Positions 9,073 through 18,139 of a stretch of DNA of 64,000 bases are shown here, in pieces. Each line of letters opens with the position of its first letter. The first letter of the stretch is position 1. Origin of the DNA: an uncultured Microbacterium sp. (GTDB lineage: Bacteria; Actinomycetota; Actinomycetes; Actinomycetales; Microbacteriaceae). Position numbers and translations under genes: made by a program. The DNA lies in NCBI RefSeq assembly GCF_947632095.1, contig NZ_CANROA010000002.1, forward strand, positions 1-64,000. The letters are read 5' to 3'. A model generated the notes under the pieces. It was not told the origin of the DNA. It ran no database searches and saw nothing but the letters and a program-made list of their open reading frames with translations.

Positions 9073-10345
9073 CGTCCTTCTCTTCTTCGTCGTCATCGTC
9101 TTCATCCGTGACGACGGATCCGATCTCGCGCTGGTGCCACTCATCCCACTCGGCCATCAACTGCTCGATCGCGGCGTGGAACTTCGCGGTCGCGACGCCC
9201 GGCGTCGTATCGCCGAAGTAATGGCGAACCCACATGCGCAGCTTCGCGATGGCCTCCTCGTCGGCGCGCACGCGCTCGACCTCCGCAACGATGCCGGATG
9301 CCCTATCGACCGTCAGCCACTCGCAGTCCGAGAGATAGCCGCCCGTGTCGACGGATGCGCGCTCATCGGCCGGCCGGGTGATCAGCAGCGGCTTGCCCAC
9401 GGCGAGACGGTCGTAGACCATGGCCGAGATGTCGACGATGGCGACGTCGGATGACGCCAGCTGCCAGCCGAGCTCGGGACCGTCGTCGTAGACGTGCCCG
9501 GCCGCGGGGTCAGCCTCGTTCGCGGCGGCGATCGCGGCGACGATGCGCCGATGCGCCGCGCCGTAATCCGCATCGACGACGCCGCTGCGCGGGTGCGGGC
9601 GGTAGACCACGCGATGCTCGCCCGTGGCCAGCAGCGCGGCGACGAGGCTCTCGCCGTGCGTCGCGATCGAGCCGTAGAACGCGCTCGGGCGGTCGCCCTC
9701 CCAGGTGGGCGCGTAGAGCACGACCGTGCGCTCGTCGGCACTGAACGGGAGCGAGCCGGAGTAGTGGTCCGCCTGCGGGCGCCCGATCTCGATCGTGCGC
9801 CGATCGATGTCGAAGTCCCACAGGGTGCGGGAGAGCCGATCGCGCGCGGCCTGACCGGCGACCAGTGCGTAGTCGTACGCCTTGTACTGGTTCGTCGTCA
9901 TGTACATCTTGTCGGACTCGCCGTGGTTGATGAACACATGCCAACGGCGGCCATAGCGGAACATCTGGAAGTTGCGCGTGTTCTGGTTCACGTACAGCAC
10001 GATGCGGATGTCCTGCGTGCGGATGAAGCGCTCCATGTAGCGCACGGTCGGCACGAAGGCGACCGGCGGAGCGTCTTCGGCGATGAGCTTCTCCGCGCCG
10101 GTCGCGCTGCGGGAGAGCACGACCACGGGCCACTTCTTCGCCAGCTCGGCCAGCGGCTTGTACCACTGGCGCATCTGGTACATGTTGACCGCGCCATCGG
10201 CGAAATACACCGCGATCTTGTAGTGCTCCTCCGGGTGCGGGGGCATCGCCGCGAGAGTACGCCGAACGTTCTGCACGGCTCGACGCGAGCGCAGGGCCTT
10301 TCGCAGGAGGCGATAGGACTTCTTGACATCTCTTACAGCACCCAC
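9056..10345 (-). CDS. CDP-glycerol glycerophosphotransferase-like protein (wall polymer)
   Basis: 429 residues from GTG 10345. The Glyphos_transf fold is seen as VFINHGESDKMYMT (the acceptor-side HG motif), VLYAPTWEGDRPSAFYGS (the conserved Y-A-P-T-W), RPHPRSG and SSDVAIVDISAMVYDRLAVGKPLLITR. The family transfers glycerol-phosphate or ribitol-phosphate from CDP-polyol in teichoic acid synthesis at the inner face of the membrane. HG-E-S here differs from the HGTPLK form seen in the two paralogues in this locus, so its donor or acceptor may differ. The tail is strongly acidic (DEDDDDEEEKDDE). It diverges from the GT2 gene at 10395. Confidence 0.8.
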   Translation of the reverse strand: MGAVRDVKKSYRLLRKALRSRRAVQNVRRTLAAMPPHPEEHYKIAVYFADGAVNMYQMRQWYKPLAELAKKWPVVVLSRSATGAEKLIAEDAPPVAFVPTVRYMERFIRTQDIRIVLYVNQNTRNFQMFRYGRRWHVFINHGESDKMYMTTNQYKAYDYALVAGQAARDRLSRTLWDFDIDRRTIEIGRPQADHYSGSLPFSADERTVVLYAPTWEGDRPSAFYGSIATHGESLVAALLATGEHRVVYRPHPRSGVVDADYGAAHRRIVAAIAAANEADPAAGHVYDDGPELGWQLASSDVAIVDISAMVYDRLAVGKPLLITRPADERASVDTGGYLSDCEWLTVDRASGIVAEVERVRADEEAIAKLRMWVRHYFGDTTPGVATAKFHAAIEQLMAEWDEWHQREIGSVVTDEDDDDEEEKDDELVV

Positions 10346-10394
10346 ATGACAAGCCTACGCAGGCCTACCCTCCGCGTCATGACATGATCGGGGG

Positions 10395-11468
10395 GTGGGA
10401 GAGAACGATTCGACAACACCTGCGGCCGGCGTCTCGTTCGTCATGCCCGTGCTCAACGAGATCGACTACCTCGAGCACGCCGTCGCCTCCGTCCTCTCGC
10501 AGGAGATCGACGGCCCCTCCGAGCTCATCCTCGCGCTCGGCCCCTCCACCGACGGCACGACCGAGCTCGCCGAGCGCCTCGCCGCAGCCGATGACCGCAT
10601 CCGCCTCGTCGACAACCCCGCAGCCCACATCCCCGTCGGCCTGAACGCGGCGATCCGCGCGAGCAGCAGCCCCGTCATCGTGCGCGTCGACGCGCACTCC
10701 GAGCTCTCCCCCGGGTACGCCCGCCGCGCGATCGAAACGCTCGAGCGCACCGGAGCCGCGAACGTCGGCGGCCTCATGCGCGCCGATGGCCGCAGCCCGT
10801 TCCAGTCCGCGGTCGCCCGCGCCTACAACTCCCCCGTCGGCCTCGGCGGCGGCGCCTACCACGGCACCGACCGCGAGGGCGAGGCCGAGTCCGCCTACCT
10901 GGGCGTCATGCGCCGCGACGTCCTCGACGAGGTCGGACTCTTCGACGAATCGATCCGGCGCGGCGAGGACTGGGAGCTCAACCTGCGCATCCGTCAGGCC
11001 GGCCACACGGTCTGGCTCGACCCGCAGCTGTCCGTGACCTACTGGCCCCGCGAGAGCTGGTGGCGGCTGGCCCGACAGTTCCGCGCCACCGGTGCGTGGC
11101 GCGGCGAGCTCGTCCGCCGCTACGGGCGCAGCAACGGCATCCGATTCTTCGCCCCGCCCGCACTCGTGCTCAACGTCGCGGTCGCCGTGATCGTCGCCGT
11201 GCTGCAGCTGAGCGGTGCACTGCCGACCACCGCGGCGCTCATCGCGAGCATCGTGTATCTGCCGCTCGCGCTGTATGTTCTGCTGGTGCTCGCCATGGCC
11301 CTGCGACCCGGTGGCGGGCGCACACCGCGCGAACGCCTGTGGACCCTCGCCGTCCTGCCGACCATGCACCTCTCCTGGGGCTCCGGATTCCTCACCGGCG
11401 TGCTGCGCGGCGCGCGCGACACCGTCGACGCCTCGCGCCTGGGTTCGCAGAACACCCCGCTCCCCTGA
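10395..11468 (+). CDS. Glycosyltransferase family 2
   Basis: 357 residues from GTG 10395, preceded by GGGGGG. The N-terminus VSFVMPVLNEIDYLEHAVASVL is the GT-A nucleotide-sugar fold, and VRVDAHSELSPGYARRA supplies the DxD-like metal site. RRDVLDEVGLFDESIRRGEDWELNLRIR fits the acceptor region (G-E-D-W-E). Two or three hydrophobic segments close the protein (VLNVAVAVIVAVLQL, IASIVYLPLALYVLLVLAM). This layout is shared with actinobacterial polysaccharide glycosyltransferases of the SuccinoglycanA/ExoA type. It sits on the opposite strand between glycerophosphotransferase genes, so a step in a wall polymer is inferred. Confidence 0.82.
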   Translation: MGENDSTTPAAGVSFVMPVLNEIDYLEHAVASVLSQEIDGPSELILALGPSTDGTTELAERLAAADDRIRLVDNPAAHIPVGLNAAIRASSSPVIVRVDAHSELSPGYARRAIETLERTGAANVGGLMRADGRSPFQSAVARAYNSPVGLGGGAYHGTDREGEAESAYLGVMRRDVLDEVGLFDESIRRGEDWELNLRIRQAGHTVWLDPQLSVTYWPRESWWRLARQFRATGAWRGELVRRYGRSNGIRFFAPPALVLNVAVAVIVAVLQLSGALPTTAALIASIVYLPLALYVLLVLAMALRPGGGRTPRERLWTLAVLPTMHLSWGSGFLTGVLRGARDTVDASRLGSQNTPLP

Positions 11469-11473
11469 GCCGA

Positions 11474-11490
11474 GCGCCGACGATCGGCGC
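11474..11490. terminator. Short hairpin between convergent genes
   Basis: GCGCCGA-CGA-TCGGCGC, a 7-bp stem with a 3-base loop, lies in the 27-base gap between the GT2 gene and the convergent glycerophosphotransferase gene. No T tract follows. Confidence 0.35.
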
Positions 11491-11495
11491 GGGGG

Positions 11496-12932
11496 TCAGG
11501 CCTCGAGATATCCGAGGTCGAGCAGACGCGAGACGACCCGCTCCGAGGCGCGCCCGTCGTCGAGCTCGTTGAACTGCTTCCGCCAGGCCGCATAGCGCGG
11601 CCCGAAGTGGCCCGGCACGGTCGCGTCGTTGATGCGTTCCGCCAATTCTTCCTGCGTCGAGACGAGCGGGCCCGGCGCCCGTGCGGCGAGATCGAAGTAG
11701 AACCCGCGCAGCTCGCCCCGGTAATGCTCCAGATCCGGCACGAGGAAGAAGATCGGCTTGCCCGTGACACTGAAATCGAACATGACCGAGGAGTAATCGG
11801 TGATGAGCGCATCGGCTGCGAGCAAAAGCTGCGCGGTCTCCGGGTGCCCGGTGACATCGATGACCCGCGCGCCCGATTGGTCGCGCCCCGGACGCAGCGT
11901 GCGCGAGTGCCCGCGCACGAGCACGACCGAGTCGGTCTGCTCGGCGAGCAACTGCGGGTCGATGAAATCCACCATCTCGGAACGGTCATCGCGCCATGTC
12001 GGGGCGTACAGCAGCACCCGCTCGTCCGGTGAAATGCCCAGCTGTTCCCGAGTCGCGGCCCCCTCGCCCGTGACGAGCATGTCGTTGCGCGGGTAGCCAT
12101 CGGTCCAGACCGGTTTGCCGAAGAACGCGTAGGCCTTCTTCAAGATGCGCTCGGAGTAGGTGTTCTGCGCCAGCAGCACATCCCAGCGGCGCGATTCCTT
12201 CACGACGGCCGCCATGCGCCGCGGCGCGAATCCCGGGCGGTGCAGGGCGAGACGCTTGAGGGGTGTGCCATGCCAGGTCTGCAGAACCTTCTGCCCGGGC
12301 TTACGGGCGAAGCGCCGCCGGAGCCAGTCGTTCACGATGAGCAGCCGCGCCGCTGCGCGCGCCCGCCACCACTCGGGGGTGCCCTCGACGATCGCGATCG
12401 CGCCGGCGGGCACGGGCACCGAGAGGTCGGTGACGCTCCAGTAGCGGGTGACGCCGGGGGCGCGTTCGGCGATCTCGCGATCGAGCGCACGGGGGTTGCA
12501 TCCGGCGCTCTGCCCGTAGAAGCTCTCGAAGAACACGGCGTTCTCGAGGTCGCCGCTCTGGGCGACGTACTGCTCTTCGAGAACCGCCTGCCCGGCGGGC
12601 GTCTCATCGGCGGGGTCGATCGGCGGGGCGATCGCAACGGCTGCGCCTCGCACACCGAGACGCAGCCCCGGCAGCAGGGTGGTCGGGACATCGAGTGCGG
12701 TCAGGTCGGCATCGGCGATGACGAGCTCGTAATCACCCGCGGGAAGCGGGAGCTCCGCGCCGCCCCAGCGCGCGACGGTCAGCGGGAAGCGCGCCTTCCA
12801 GGTCTTGCCACCCCCGGTGACCTTCCCCACGACGCGGGCCCGCGCTCCCTCGAGCACGGCTTCGGCCGGTTTCGGACCGTTACCGGCGATGATCAGAGTC
12901 TCGGTCTGCTCATCCAGCTGGGCAGTGGTCAT
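11496..12932 (-). CDS. CDP-glycerol glycerophosphotransferase family protein with N-terminal extension
   Basis: 478 residues. The C-terminal 320 residues are a Glyphos_transf domain: QTWHGTPLKRLALHRPG, LLYAPTWRDDRSEM, VRGHSRTLRPG and ALITDYSSVMFDFSVTGKPIFFLVPD. Residues 1-130 form an extra beta-rich region without a clear family (VVGKVTGGGKTWKARFPL and similar), seen in long actinobacterial TagF-like enzymes. The predicted role is polymerising or priming polyol phosphate for a teichoic-acid-type polymer. The start at 12932 overlaps the upstream paralogue's stop (ATGA), so the two are co-translated. Confidence 0.85.
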   Translation of the reverse strand: MTTAQLDEQTETLIIAGNGPKPAEAVLEGARARVVGKVTGGGKTWKARFPLTVARWGGAELPLPAGDYELVIADADLTALDVPTTLLPGLRLGVRGAAVAIAPPIDPADETPAGQAVLEEQYVAQSGDLENAVFFESFYGQSAGCNPRALDREIAERAPGVTRYWSVTDLSVPVPAGAIAIVEGTPEWWRARAAARLLIVNDWLRRRFARKPGQKVLQTWHGTPLKRLALHRPGFAPRRMAAVVKESRRWDVLLAQNTYSERILKKAYAFFGKPVWTDGYPRNDMLVTGEGAATREQLGISPDERVLLYAPTWRDDRSEMVDFIDPQLLAEQTDSVVLVRGHSRTLRPGRDQSGARVIDVTGHPETAQLLLAADALITDYSSVMFDFSVTGKPIFFLVPDLEHYRGELRGFYFDLAARAPGPLVSTQEELAERINDATVPGHFGPRYAAWRKQFNELDDGRASERVVSRLLDLGYLEA

Positions 12933-14182
12933 CGTGCTCCTTTCGGCGCGAGGATTCCCCGCGCACGGATAGCCCGGTACACCCGGCGGGAATTCTCGCC
13001 GTCCCGGAACGCATGCACCTGTGCGCTGAGCGTAGTGGAACGGTGCGACCTCTCGGCGAATACGCGCTCATCGGACAGCAGAGCGGCGAGCTGGTCGAGA
13101 AGCTCGCCCCAGGTTGCCGCGGCATCATCGCCGGCGACGTCCGGGTAGCGTCCGTAGAATCCTCGCGTGCGCGCATACTCCTCGGCGTCGGGGGCGAGGT
13201 AGAGCACCGGCATGTCGAGCAGGCCCACGTCGTACGCGAGGGATGAGTAGTCGGTGATCAGCGCATCGATGGCCGGCAGTGCGGGAGTGACATCGGCGAG
13301 AGCATCGGATCCGAGCATCCGCACCCGTGTGCTCGGCAGCGGCGGCTGGTATCCGCCGGCGCCGAGCGGATGCGACCGCACGTACAGGACGGCGTTCTGC
13401 GATTCGAGGAGCGCGACGATGCGCACCCATTCCGCGGCCGTCGGGATCGCCGGGTCCTCCGCGCCGTCTCGCCAGGTCGGCGCGTAGAGCAGAGTGCGGG
13501 CACCGGTCGGTCGCGTGCCGGCGGTCTCATCGAGAAGCGCGGATGCTGATGCCCGACGCTCTTCAACAGTCCCCGCCGAGAGCACGTCCACGCGCGGCTC
13601 CCCCGTCACCACGACACGGGCGTCGCCGAGGGCGAAGGCCGATTCGAGGCGGCCCCGGGAGCGGTCGGATGCTGCGGGCAGCACCTGGATGCGCTGTGCG
13701 GCGGCGCGGTACAGCAGGCCGATGAGACGGCGCAGGTAGCGGGCTCCGGGGACGGCCGGAACCTGCGTCGTGGCGGGCGAATCGAGCCCGATCCGCTTGA
13801 GCGGGATGCCGTGCCAGAGCTGCACGACGAATCCGCCCGAGACCGCGTAGCGGTTCACGTCTCCCAGCCCGTGCGTGACGATGAGCACGCCGGCGCGCAC
13901 CGTGGCCCACCACCCGCGAAGGGAGGATTTCGGGATCGTCGGGATGCCGTGGGACTGAGCCTCTGCGCGTTCGCGCTCGGAGGAGATGAGCCAGACGGCA
14001 TCGTGCCCCTCGTCGGTGGCGATCCGCCACAGGGCGAGCGCCCCGTCGCCGATTCCGGCACCGCATCCGAACACCCAGCGCGTTCCGCGCGGTATCAGGA
14101 ATGTTCCGAGGCGACCGATGGCATAGACGGGGATCCGCAACAGCTTGGCCGCGTTTCCCGAGCCGAAAGAGAAGGACGCCAC
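12929..14182 (-). CDS. CDP-glycerol glycerophosphotransferase family protein
   Basis: 417 residues from GTG 14182. Family motifs: VVQLWHGIPLKRIGLDSP, LLYAPTWRDGAEDP, VRSHPLGAGGYQP and DALITDYSSLAYDVGLLDMPVLYLAPD. It ends in an ATGA overlap with the next glycerophosphotransferase gene. No Shine-Dalgarno is visible, and the GTG lies inside one arm of a 22-bp hairpin (14168-14216), which is unusual; a TTG at codon 15 is a possible alternative start. The predicted role is transfer of polyol phosphate to a membrane-linked acceptor. Confidence 0.82.
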   Translation of the reverse strand: MASFSFGSGNAAKLLRIPVYAIGRLGTFLIPRGTRWVFGCGAGIGDGALALWRIATDEGHDAVWLISSERERAEAQSHGIPTIPKSSLRGWWATVRAGVLIVTHGLGDVNRYAVSGGFVVQLWHGIPLKRIGLDSPATTQVPAVPGARYLRRLIGLLYRAAAQRIQVLPAASDRSRGRLESAFALGDARVVVTGEPRVDVLSAGTVEERRASASALLDETAGTRPTGARTLLYAPTWRDGAEDPAIPTAAEWVRIVALLESQNAVLYVRSHPLGAGGYQPPLPSTRVRMLGSDALADVTPALPAIDALITDYSSLAYDVGLLDMPVLYLAPDAEEYARTRGFYGRYPDVAGDDAAATWGELLDQLAALLSDERVFAERSHRSTTLSAQVHAFRDGENSRRVYRAIRARGILAPKGAR

Positions 14183-14216
14183 CGTGCGAGCCTATCGCGC
14201 GGTGGCGTCCTTCTCT
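14168..14216 (-). terminator. 22-bp hairpin: probable terminator of the HtrA gene, overlapping the next start codon
   Basis: AGAGAAGGACGCCACCG (14168-14184) is an exact inverted copy of 14200-14216. Five more pairs (one wobble) extend it to 22 bp with a GCCTA loop. Read on the minus strand it follows the HtrA stop by 34 bases and ends in TTCTCTTTC, which fits an intrinsic terminator. The downstream gene's GTG start is in its second arm. Confidence 0.6.
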
Positions 14217-14249
14217 GGGATATGAGCGGTCATCCCTCCGCAGAGATGA

Positions 14250-15731
14250 TCAGAGACCGAGCTCGCCGAGCACGACATCGACCTCTGCCGACTCGCCGTC
14301 GCGCTGGTAGGTTACCGTCGCCTCGCTGCCGGCGGCGACCGCGCGCACCTGCGCCGTGAGGTCCGTGGCTCCGCTGATCGACATCCCGTTGAACTTCGTG
14401 ATGATGTCGCCCCTGCGAAGGCCCGCTTCCGCGGCCGCACCGCTGGGGGCCTCGGCGATGTAGGCGCCCGCGACGTCCGCGCCCTCGACGTAGGCGGCGT
14501 CGCGCACCGAGGCGCCGAGCAGACCGTGGCTGGCGGATCCCGTCTCGATGATCTCCACCGCGATGCGCTGGGCGACGTTCGAGGGGATCGCGAAGCCGAG
14601 GCCGATCGAGCCCGATTCCTCGGAGCTCCCGGCCGTCGCGATGGCGACGTTGATGCCGATGAGCTTTCCCTCGCTGTCGACGAGCGCACCACCGGAGTTT
14701 CCCGGGTTGATGGCGGCATCCGTCTGGATGACGGCGATCGAGATCGACTGGCTGGTGGCCTGCCCCTGGGAACCAGGAAGATCGAACTGGAAGGGGCTGC
14801 TCTGCTCCTGATCACCCTCAGGCGCATCTTGATCTGCCGACTCGGGAAGTGCCGAGGAGGCGATCTGGATGCTGCGGTTCAGCGCGCTGACGATGCCGGT
14901 GGTGACAGAGTTCGACAGCCCGAGAGGTGCCCCGACGGCGACGGCGGTCGAGCCCACGTTCAGTTTCGAGGAGTCTGCGAACTCGATGGGCGTCAGATCG
15001 TCGGCCCCCTCGATCTTGAGGACGGCGAGGTCGTAGATCGGGTCGGTGCCGACGATCGATGCGCTGTAGATGCTCCCATCGGATGCCGTGACCTGGATGC
15101 GCGGGTTCGCCTCGGCGCCGCCGAGCGTGACGACATGCGTGTTGGTGAGCACATAACCGTCTTCGCTGAGGATCACACCGGATCCGCTTCCGGAGGCGCT
15201 GGATCCCGCGGCGTCGATCGTGACGACCGAGGGCAGCACCGACGTCGCGATCGCGGTCGTCTCATTGACGGATCCCGGGTTGTTGACCGTGATGCTCTCG
15301 GGGCCCGATGCGGAGGACGAGCCCTGGTTGCCCCACAGCGTGTTCCCGAGGTAGCTGGAGCCGAGACCGGCGCCACCGCCGACGAGCGCGGCCGCGACGA
15401 TGAGCGCGGCGACCTTGCCTGCTCCGGACGACTTCTTGGGGGCGTGCGACGCGGCCGCCGCTGACGGCAGCGGTGCCGCGTATCCCTGCGGCAACGGAGT
15501 CGTCGGCTGCGTGATCTGAGGACGCTCGGCGTGCACCGGGGCCGGGATTGCGACAGCGGGCTGCTGCACTGCCGGTGCGTGCGAGGCGAACGCACGCGGC
15601 ATTCCGTGCCCCGCTGCCGCGACAGCGGCGGGGGTCTCCGGGAGCGGCGGAACTGTGCGCGCCACCGGCGCCTCGGGCACGACCGGCTCGGCGGCCGGGG
15701 TGTTCTCGATGGGGGTGTTCTCTTCGTTCAT
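14250..15731 (-). CDS. HtrA/DegP-like trypsin-type serine protease with PDZ domain
   Basis: 493 residues. A Pro/Ala-rich cytoplasmic stretch of about 100 residues is followed by one TM helix (about 104-128, VAALIVAAALVGGGAGLG), a trypsin-like domain and a C-terminal PDZ domain. The triad is His199 (VLTNTHVV), Asp234 (PIYDLAVLKI) and Ser346 (NPGNSGGALVD). A low-complexity insert rich in Asp, Gln and Ser (about 295-327) lies between the second and third catalytic strands. These proteases degrade or refold misfolded envelope proteins. ATG 15731 has GGAG upstream. It is divergent from the aminotransferase gene; a hairpin follows its stop. Confidence 0.92.
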   Translation of the reverse strand: MNEENTPIENTPAAEPVVPEAPVARTVPPLPETPAAVAAAGHGMPRAFASHAPAVQQPAVAIPAPVHAERPQITQPTTPLPQGYAAPLPSAAAASHAPKKSSGAGKVAALIVAAALVGGGAGLGSSYLGNTLWGNQGSSSASGPESITVNNPGSVNETTAIATSVLPSVVTIDAAGSSASGSGSGVILSEDGYVLTNTHVVTLGGAEANPRIQVTASDGSIYSASIVGTDPIYDLAVLKIEGADDLTPIEFADSSKLNVGSTAVAVGAPLGLSNSVTTGIVSALNRSIQIASSALPESADQDAPEGDQEQSSPFQFDLPGSQGQATSQSISIAVIQTDAAINPGNSGGALVDSEGKLIGINVAIATAGSSEESGSIGLGFAIPSNVAQRIAVEIIETGSASHGLLGASVRDAAYVEGADVAGAYIAEAPSGAAAEAGLRRGDIITKFNGMSISGATDLTAQVRAVAAGSEATVTYQRDGESAEVDVVLGELGL

Positions 15732-15828
15732 GTCTGCTCCTTCACCAACGCCCTTACAGACTGACGCCCGTTCCTGTGTGTTCGTTATGGTCGCGGTGAG
15801 TGTCGCTTATGGCCTTAGCCTGGGTTGC

Positions 15829-17031
15829 ATGAGTGCAATTCCCGGCGCGTGGCGCCGCACCGCGGCCGGAGCAGGTCTGCTCGCGCCCGACGGCGCCGTC
15901 GCGCCCACCATCTTCGCAGAGATGTCGGCTGCAGCGGTCGAACATGATGCCATCAATCTCGGCCAGGGCTTCCCCGATGAGGACGGCCCCGCCGAGGTGC
16001 TCGAGGCCGCACGCGCAGCGATCGCGAACGGCGCCAACCAGTACCCGCCCGGACGCGGCATCCCCGATCTCCTGGCCGCCATCAGCGAGCACCAGCAGCG
16101 CTTCTACGGGCTGGCGGTGGACCCGGCATCCGAGATCATCGTCACGGCCGGGGCGACCGAGGCCCTGACGGCGACGCTGTTGGCGCTGATCGACTCCCCC
16201 GACGATGAAGTCGTCGTCTTCGAGCCCTATTACGACTCCTACGCCGCGGCTGTGGCTCTGGCCGGTGCCCGTCTGCGCACGGTTCCGCTGCGCCGCCCCG
16301 ACTTCCAGCCCGATCTCGAACGCCTCGCGGAGACCGTCACGGATCGCACACGGATCATCCTCGTCAACGATCCGCACAACCCCACGGGCGTCGTCTTCAG
16401 TCGCGCGGTGCAGGACGAGATCGTGCGTCTCGCCGAGAAGCACGACGCCGTGATCGTGACCGACGAGGTCTACGAGCACCTCACCTTCACCGGCCCGCAC
16501 GTCCCCCTCGCGATTCTGCCGGGTGCTGCCGAGCGGACGCTCACCATCTCCTCGGCGGGCAAGACGTTCTCGACGACCGGGTGGAAGATCGGCTGGATCC
16601 ATGGACCGGCCGACCTCATCACCGCCGTGCTCACCGTCAAGCAGTACCTCACCTATGTGAACGGCTCGGCGTTCCAACCGGCGATCGCGGCAGGACTGCG
16701 GCTTCCGGACTCGTTCTTCACGGATGCCACCGCCACCCTCGCCCGCAAGCACGAGATCCTCGGAGCAGGTCTGCGCGCAGCGGGCTTCACGGTGAACGCG
16801 CCGCAGGGCGGATACTTCACGGTCGCTGACGCGACCGCGCTCGGCGGCTCGGATACGGCCGCCTTCTGCCGGGCGATGCCCGAGCGCGCGGGCGTCGTCG
16901 CCATCCCGATGAGCGCCTTCGTCAGCGCCGAGCATCAGAAGGATTACAGCGGGCTCGTGAGGTTCGCCGCCTGCAAGCGGACGAGCGTGCTGGAAGAGGC
17001 GGCCTCCCGCCTCGCAGCCGCCCGCTGGTGA
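15829..17031 (+). CDS. PLP-dependent aminotransferase class I/II (KAT/DapC-like)
   Basis: 400 residues from ATG 15829. Fold type I landmarks: AGATEALTATLLAL, NDPHNPTGVVF (Asn184 of the PLP site), TDEVYEHLTF (Asp212, Tyr215) and SSAGKTFSTTGWKIGW with the Schiff-base Lys245. The last motif places it with kynurenine/methionine aminotransferases such as YbdL and with mycobacterial DapC-like proteins. The substrate cannot be fixed from sequence; N-succinyl-diaminopimelate is possible because dapD and dapE are encoded in the same window, but they are 45 kb away. Its stop is 7 bases from the convergent nitrilase gene. Confidence 0.87.
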   Translation: MSAIPGAWRRTAAGAGLLAPDGAVAPTIFAEMSAAAVEHDAINLGQGFPDEDGPAEVLEAARAAIANGANQYPPGRGIPDLLAAISEHQQRFYGLAVDPASEIIVTAGATEALTATLLALIDSPDDEVVVFEPYYDSYAAAVALAGARLRTVPLRRPDFQPDLERLAETVTDRTRIILVNDPHNPTGVVFSRAVQDEIVRLAEKHDAVIVTDEVYEHLTFTGPHVPLAILPGAAERTLTISSAGKTFSTTGWKIGWIHGPADLITAVLTVKQYLTYVNGSAFQPAIAAGLRLPDSFFTDATATLARKHEILGAGLRAAGFTVNAPQGGYFTVADATALGGSDTAAFCRAMPERAGVVAIPMSAFVSAEHQKDYSGLVRFAACKRTSVLEEAASRLAAARW

Positions 17032-17038
17032 CGCTCCC

Positions 17039-17833
17039 TCAGCGCGGGACGACCCGGTAGCGGCGCAGCCGCAGAGCCGGGTTCTTCTCGCGCACCGCAT
17101 CGACGGCATCCTTCGTCAGAGGCGCCACGGCGATCCCCTCGCCCGTACCGACACCGCCGATCACCACGCCCGCCGGGTCGATGATCTGCGAGTGCCCGAC
17201 GCCGATCGGCGCCGGGTGGTCCGCGGCGACCACGTAGACCGTGTTCTCGATCGCGCGAGCGGCGAGCAGCGTCGTCCAGTGGTACTCCTTGAGGGGGCCG
17301 CGCACCCACTCGGCCGGAACCACGATCGCATCGGCGCCGGCATCCACGAGCGTGCGGGCCACCTCGGGGAAGCGCAGGTCGTAGCACGTCATCATCGCGA
17401 TCCGCAGGCCCGCGACCTCGATGGTCTGCGCATCGCCCAGATCCCCCGGCTCCAACCAGTCGGACTCGCGGCTTCCGAACGCGTCGTACAAATGCTGCTT
17501 GCGATAGGTCGCGAGGAGTCCGGTCGCATCGACGGCGACGAGCGTGTTGTGCACGCGGTCGCCCGCCTCCTCGACGAGCCCGGCGATGACCGTGACGTCA
17601 TGAGCGGATGCCGCCGACTGCAGCGTGCGTACGAAGGGCCCGTCGAGCGTCTCGGCGTTCGCCGCGAACGACGCATCCAACGGATCGACGAAATAGTTCG
17701 AGTACTCGGGCAGCACCACGAGGTGAGCCCCGCGCGCCGCAGCATCGCCGATGAGTTCCACCACCCGCGCCCGGTTGCCCTCGGGCGAAGCGGACGGAGA
17801 GAACTGGCAGACGGCGGCGAAAAGCTCGGACAT
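17039..17833 (-). CDS. Carbon-nitrogen hydrolase (nitrilase superfamily)
   Basis: 264 residues from ATG 17833. The catalytic set is Glu43 (LVVLPEYSNY), Lys112 (TYRKQHLYD) and Cys150 (MMTCYDLRFPE). This is the Nit/omega-amidase/NLP group, which hydrolyses deaminated glutathione, alpha-ketoglutaramate or related amides. It lies tail to tail with the aminotransferase gene. Omega-amidase acting on ketoacid amides left by a glutamine transaminase is a common pairing, so a joint salvage role is plausible (inference). Confidence 0.87.
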   Translation of the reverse strand: MSELFAAVCQFSPSASPEGNRARVVELIGDAAARGAHLVVLPEYSNYFVDPLDASFAANAETLDGPFVRTLQSAASAHDVTVIAGLVEEAGDRVHNTLVAVDATGLLATYRKQHLYDAFGSRESDWLEPGDLGDAQTIEVAGLRIAMMTCYDLRFPEVARTLVDAGADAIVVPAEWVRGPLKEYHWTTLLAARAIENTVYVVAADHPAPIGVGHSQIIDPAGVVIGGVGTGEGIAVAPLTKDAVDAVREKNPALRLRRYRVVPR

Positions 17834-17918
17834 GTTCCCATCATCCCGCATCGACGCGCCCGGGGCGCCCGCCCGAATGAGCCCGCGCCCGATAGCTGAT
17901 GTAAGCTATTACTTGTGA

Positions 17919-17992
17919 CGCGGGGTGGAGCAGTTCGGTAGCTCGCCGGGCTCATAACCCGGAGGTCGCAGGTTCAAATCCTGTCCCCGCAA
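17919..17992 (+). tRNA. tRNA-Met, initiator type (CAT anticodon)
   Basis: A 74-nt cloverleaf with CCA not encoded. C1 faces A72 (unpaired), the hallmark of initiator tRNA, followed by the GCGGGG/CCCCGC acceptor stem. The anticodon CAT is at 17953-17955, and GGG/CCC pairs are present in the anticodon stem as expected for initiators. The T arm is GCAGG-TTCAAAT-CCTGT. A hairpin terminator follows at 17999-18036. Confidence 0.96.
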
Positions 17993-17998
17993 CAAAGA

Positions 17999-18036
17999 GA
18001 AGGCCCGGATCGTTCGAAAGAATGATCCGGGCCTTC
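17999..18036 (+). terminator. Terminator of the first initiator tRNA
   Basis: GAAGGCCCGGATC (17999-18011) pairs with GATCCGGGCCTTC (18024-18036), with additional A/T pairing inside. An almost identical hairpin lies at 29292-29329, after the right end of the mobile element. Confidence 0.8.
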
Positions 18037-18139
18037 GGCATTTCCGCTCACATGAATTCCATTCTCCGCCGTTCGCAACACAGCACCTCGGTTCATTGCT
18101 ACATTCGCTGGCACAACACTGAGCCAGGGGGTACAGGGA

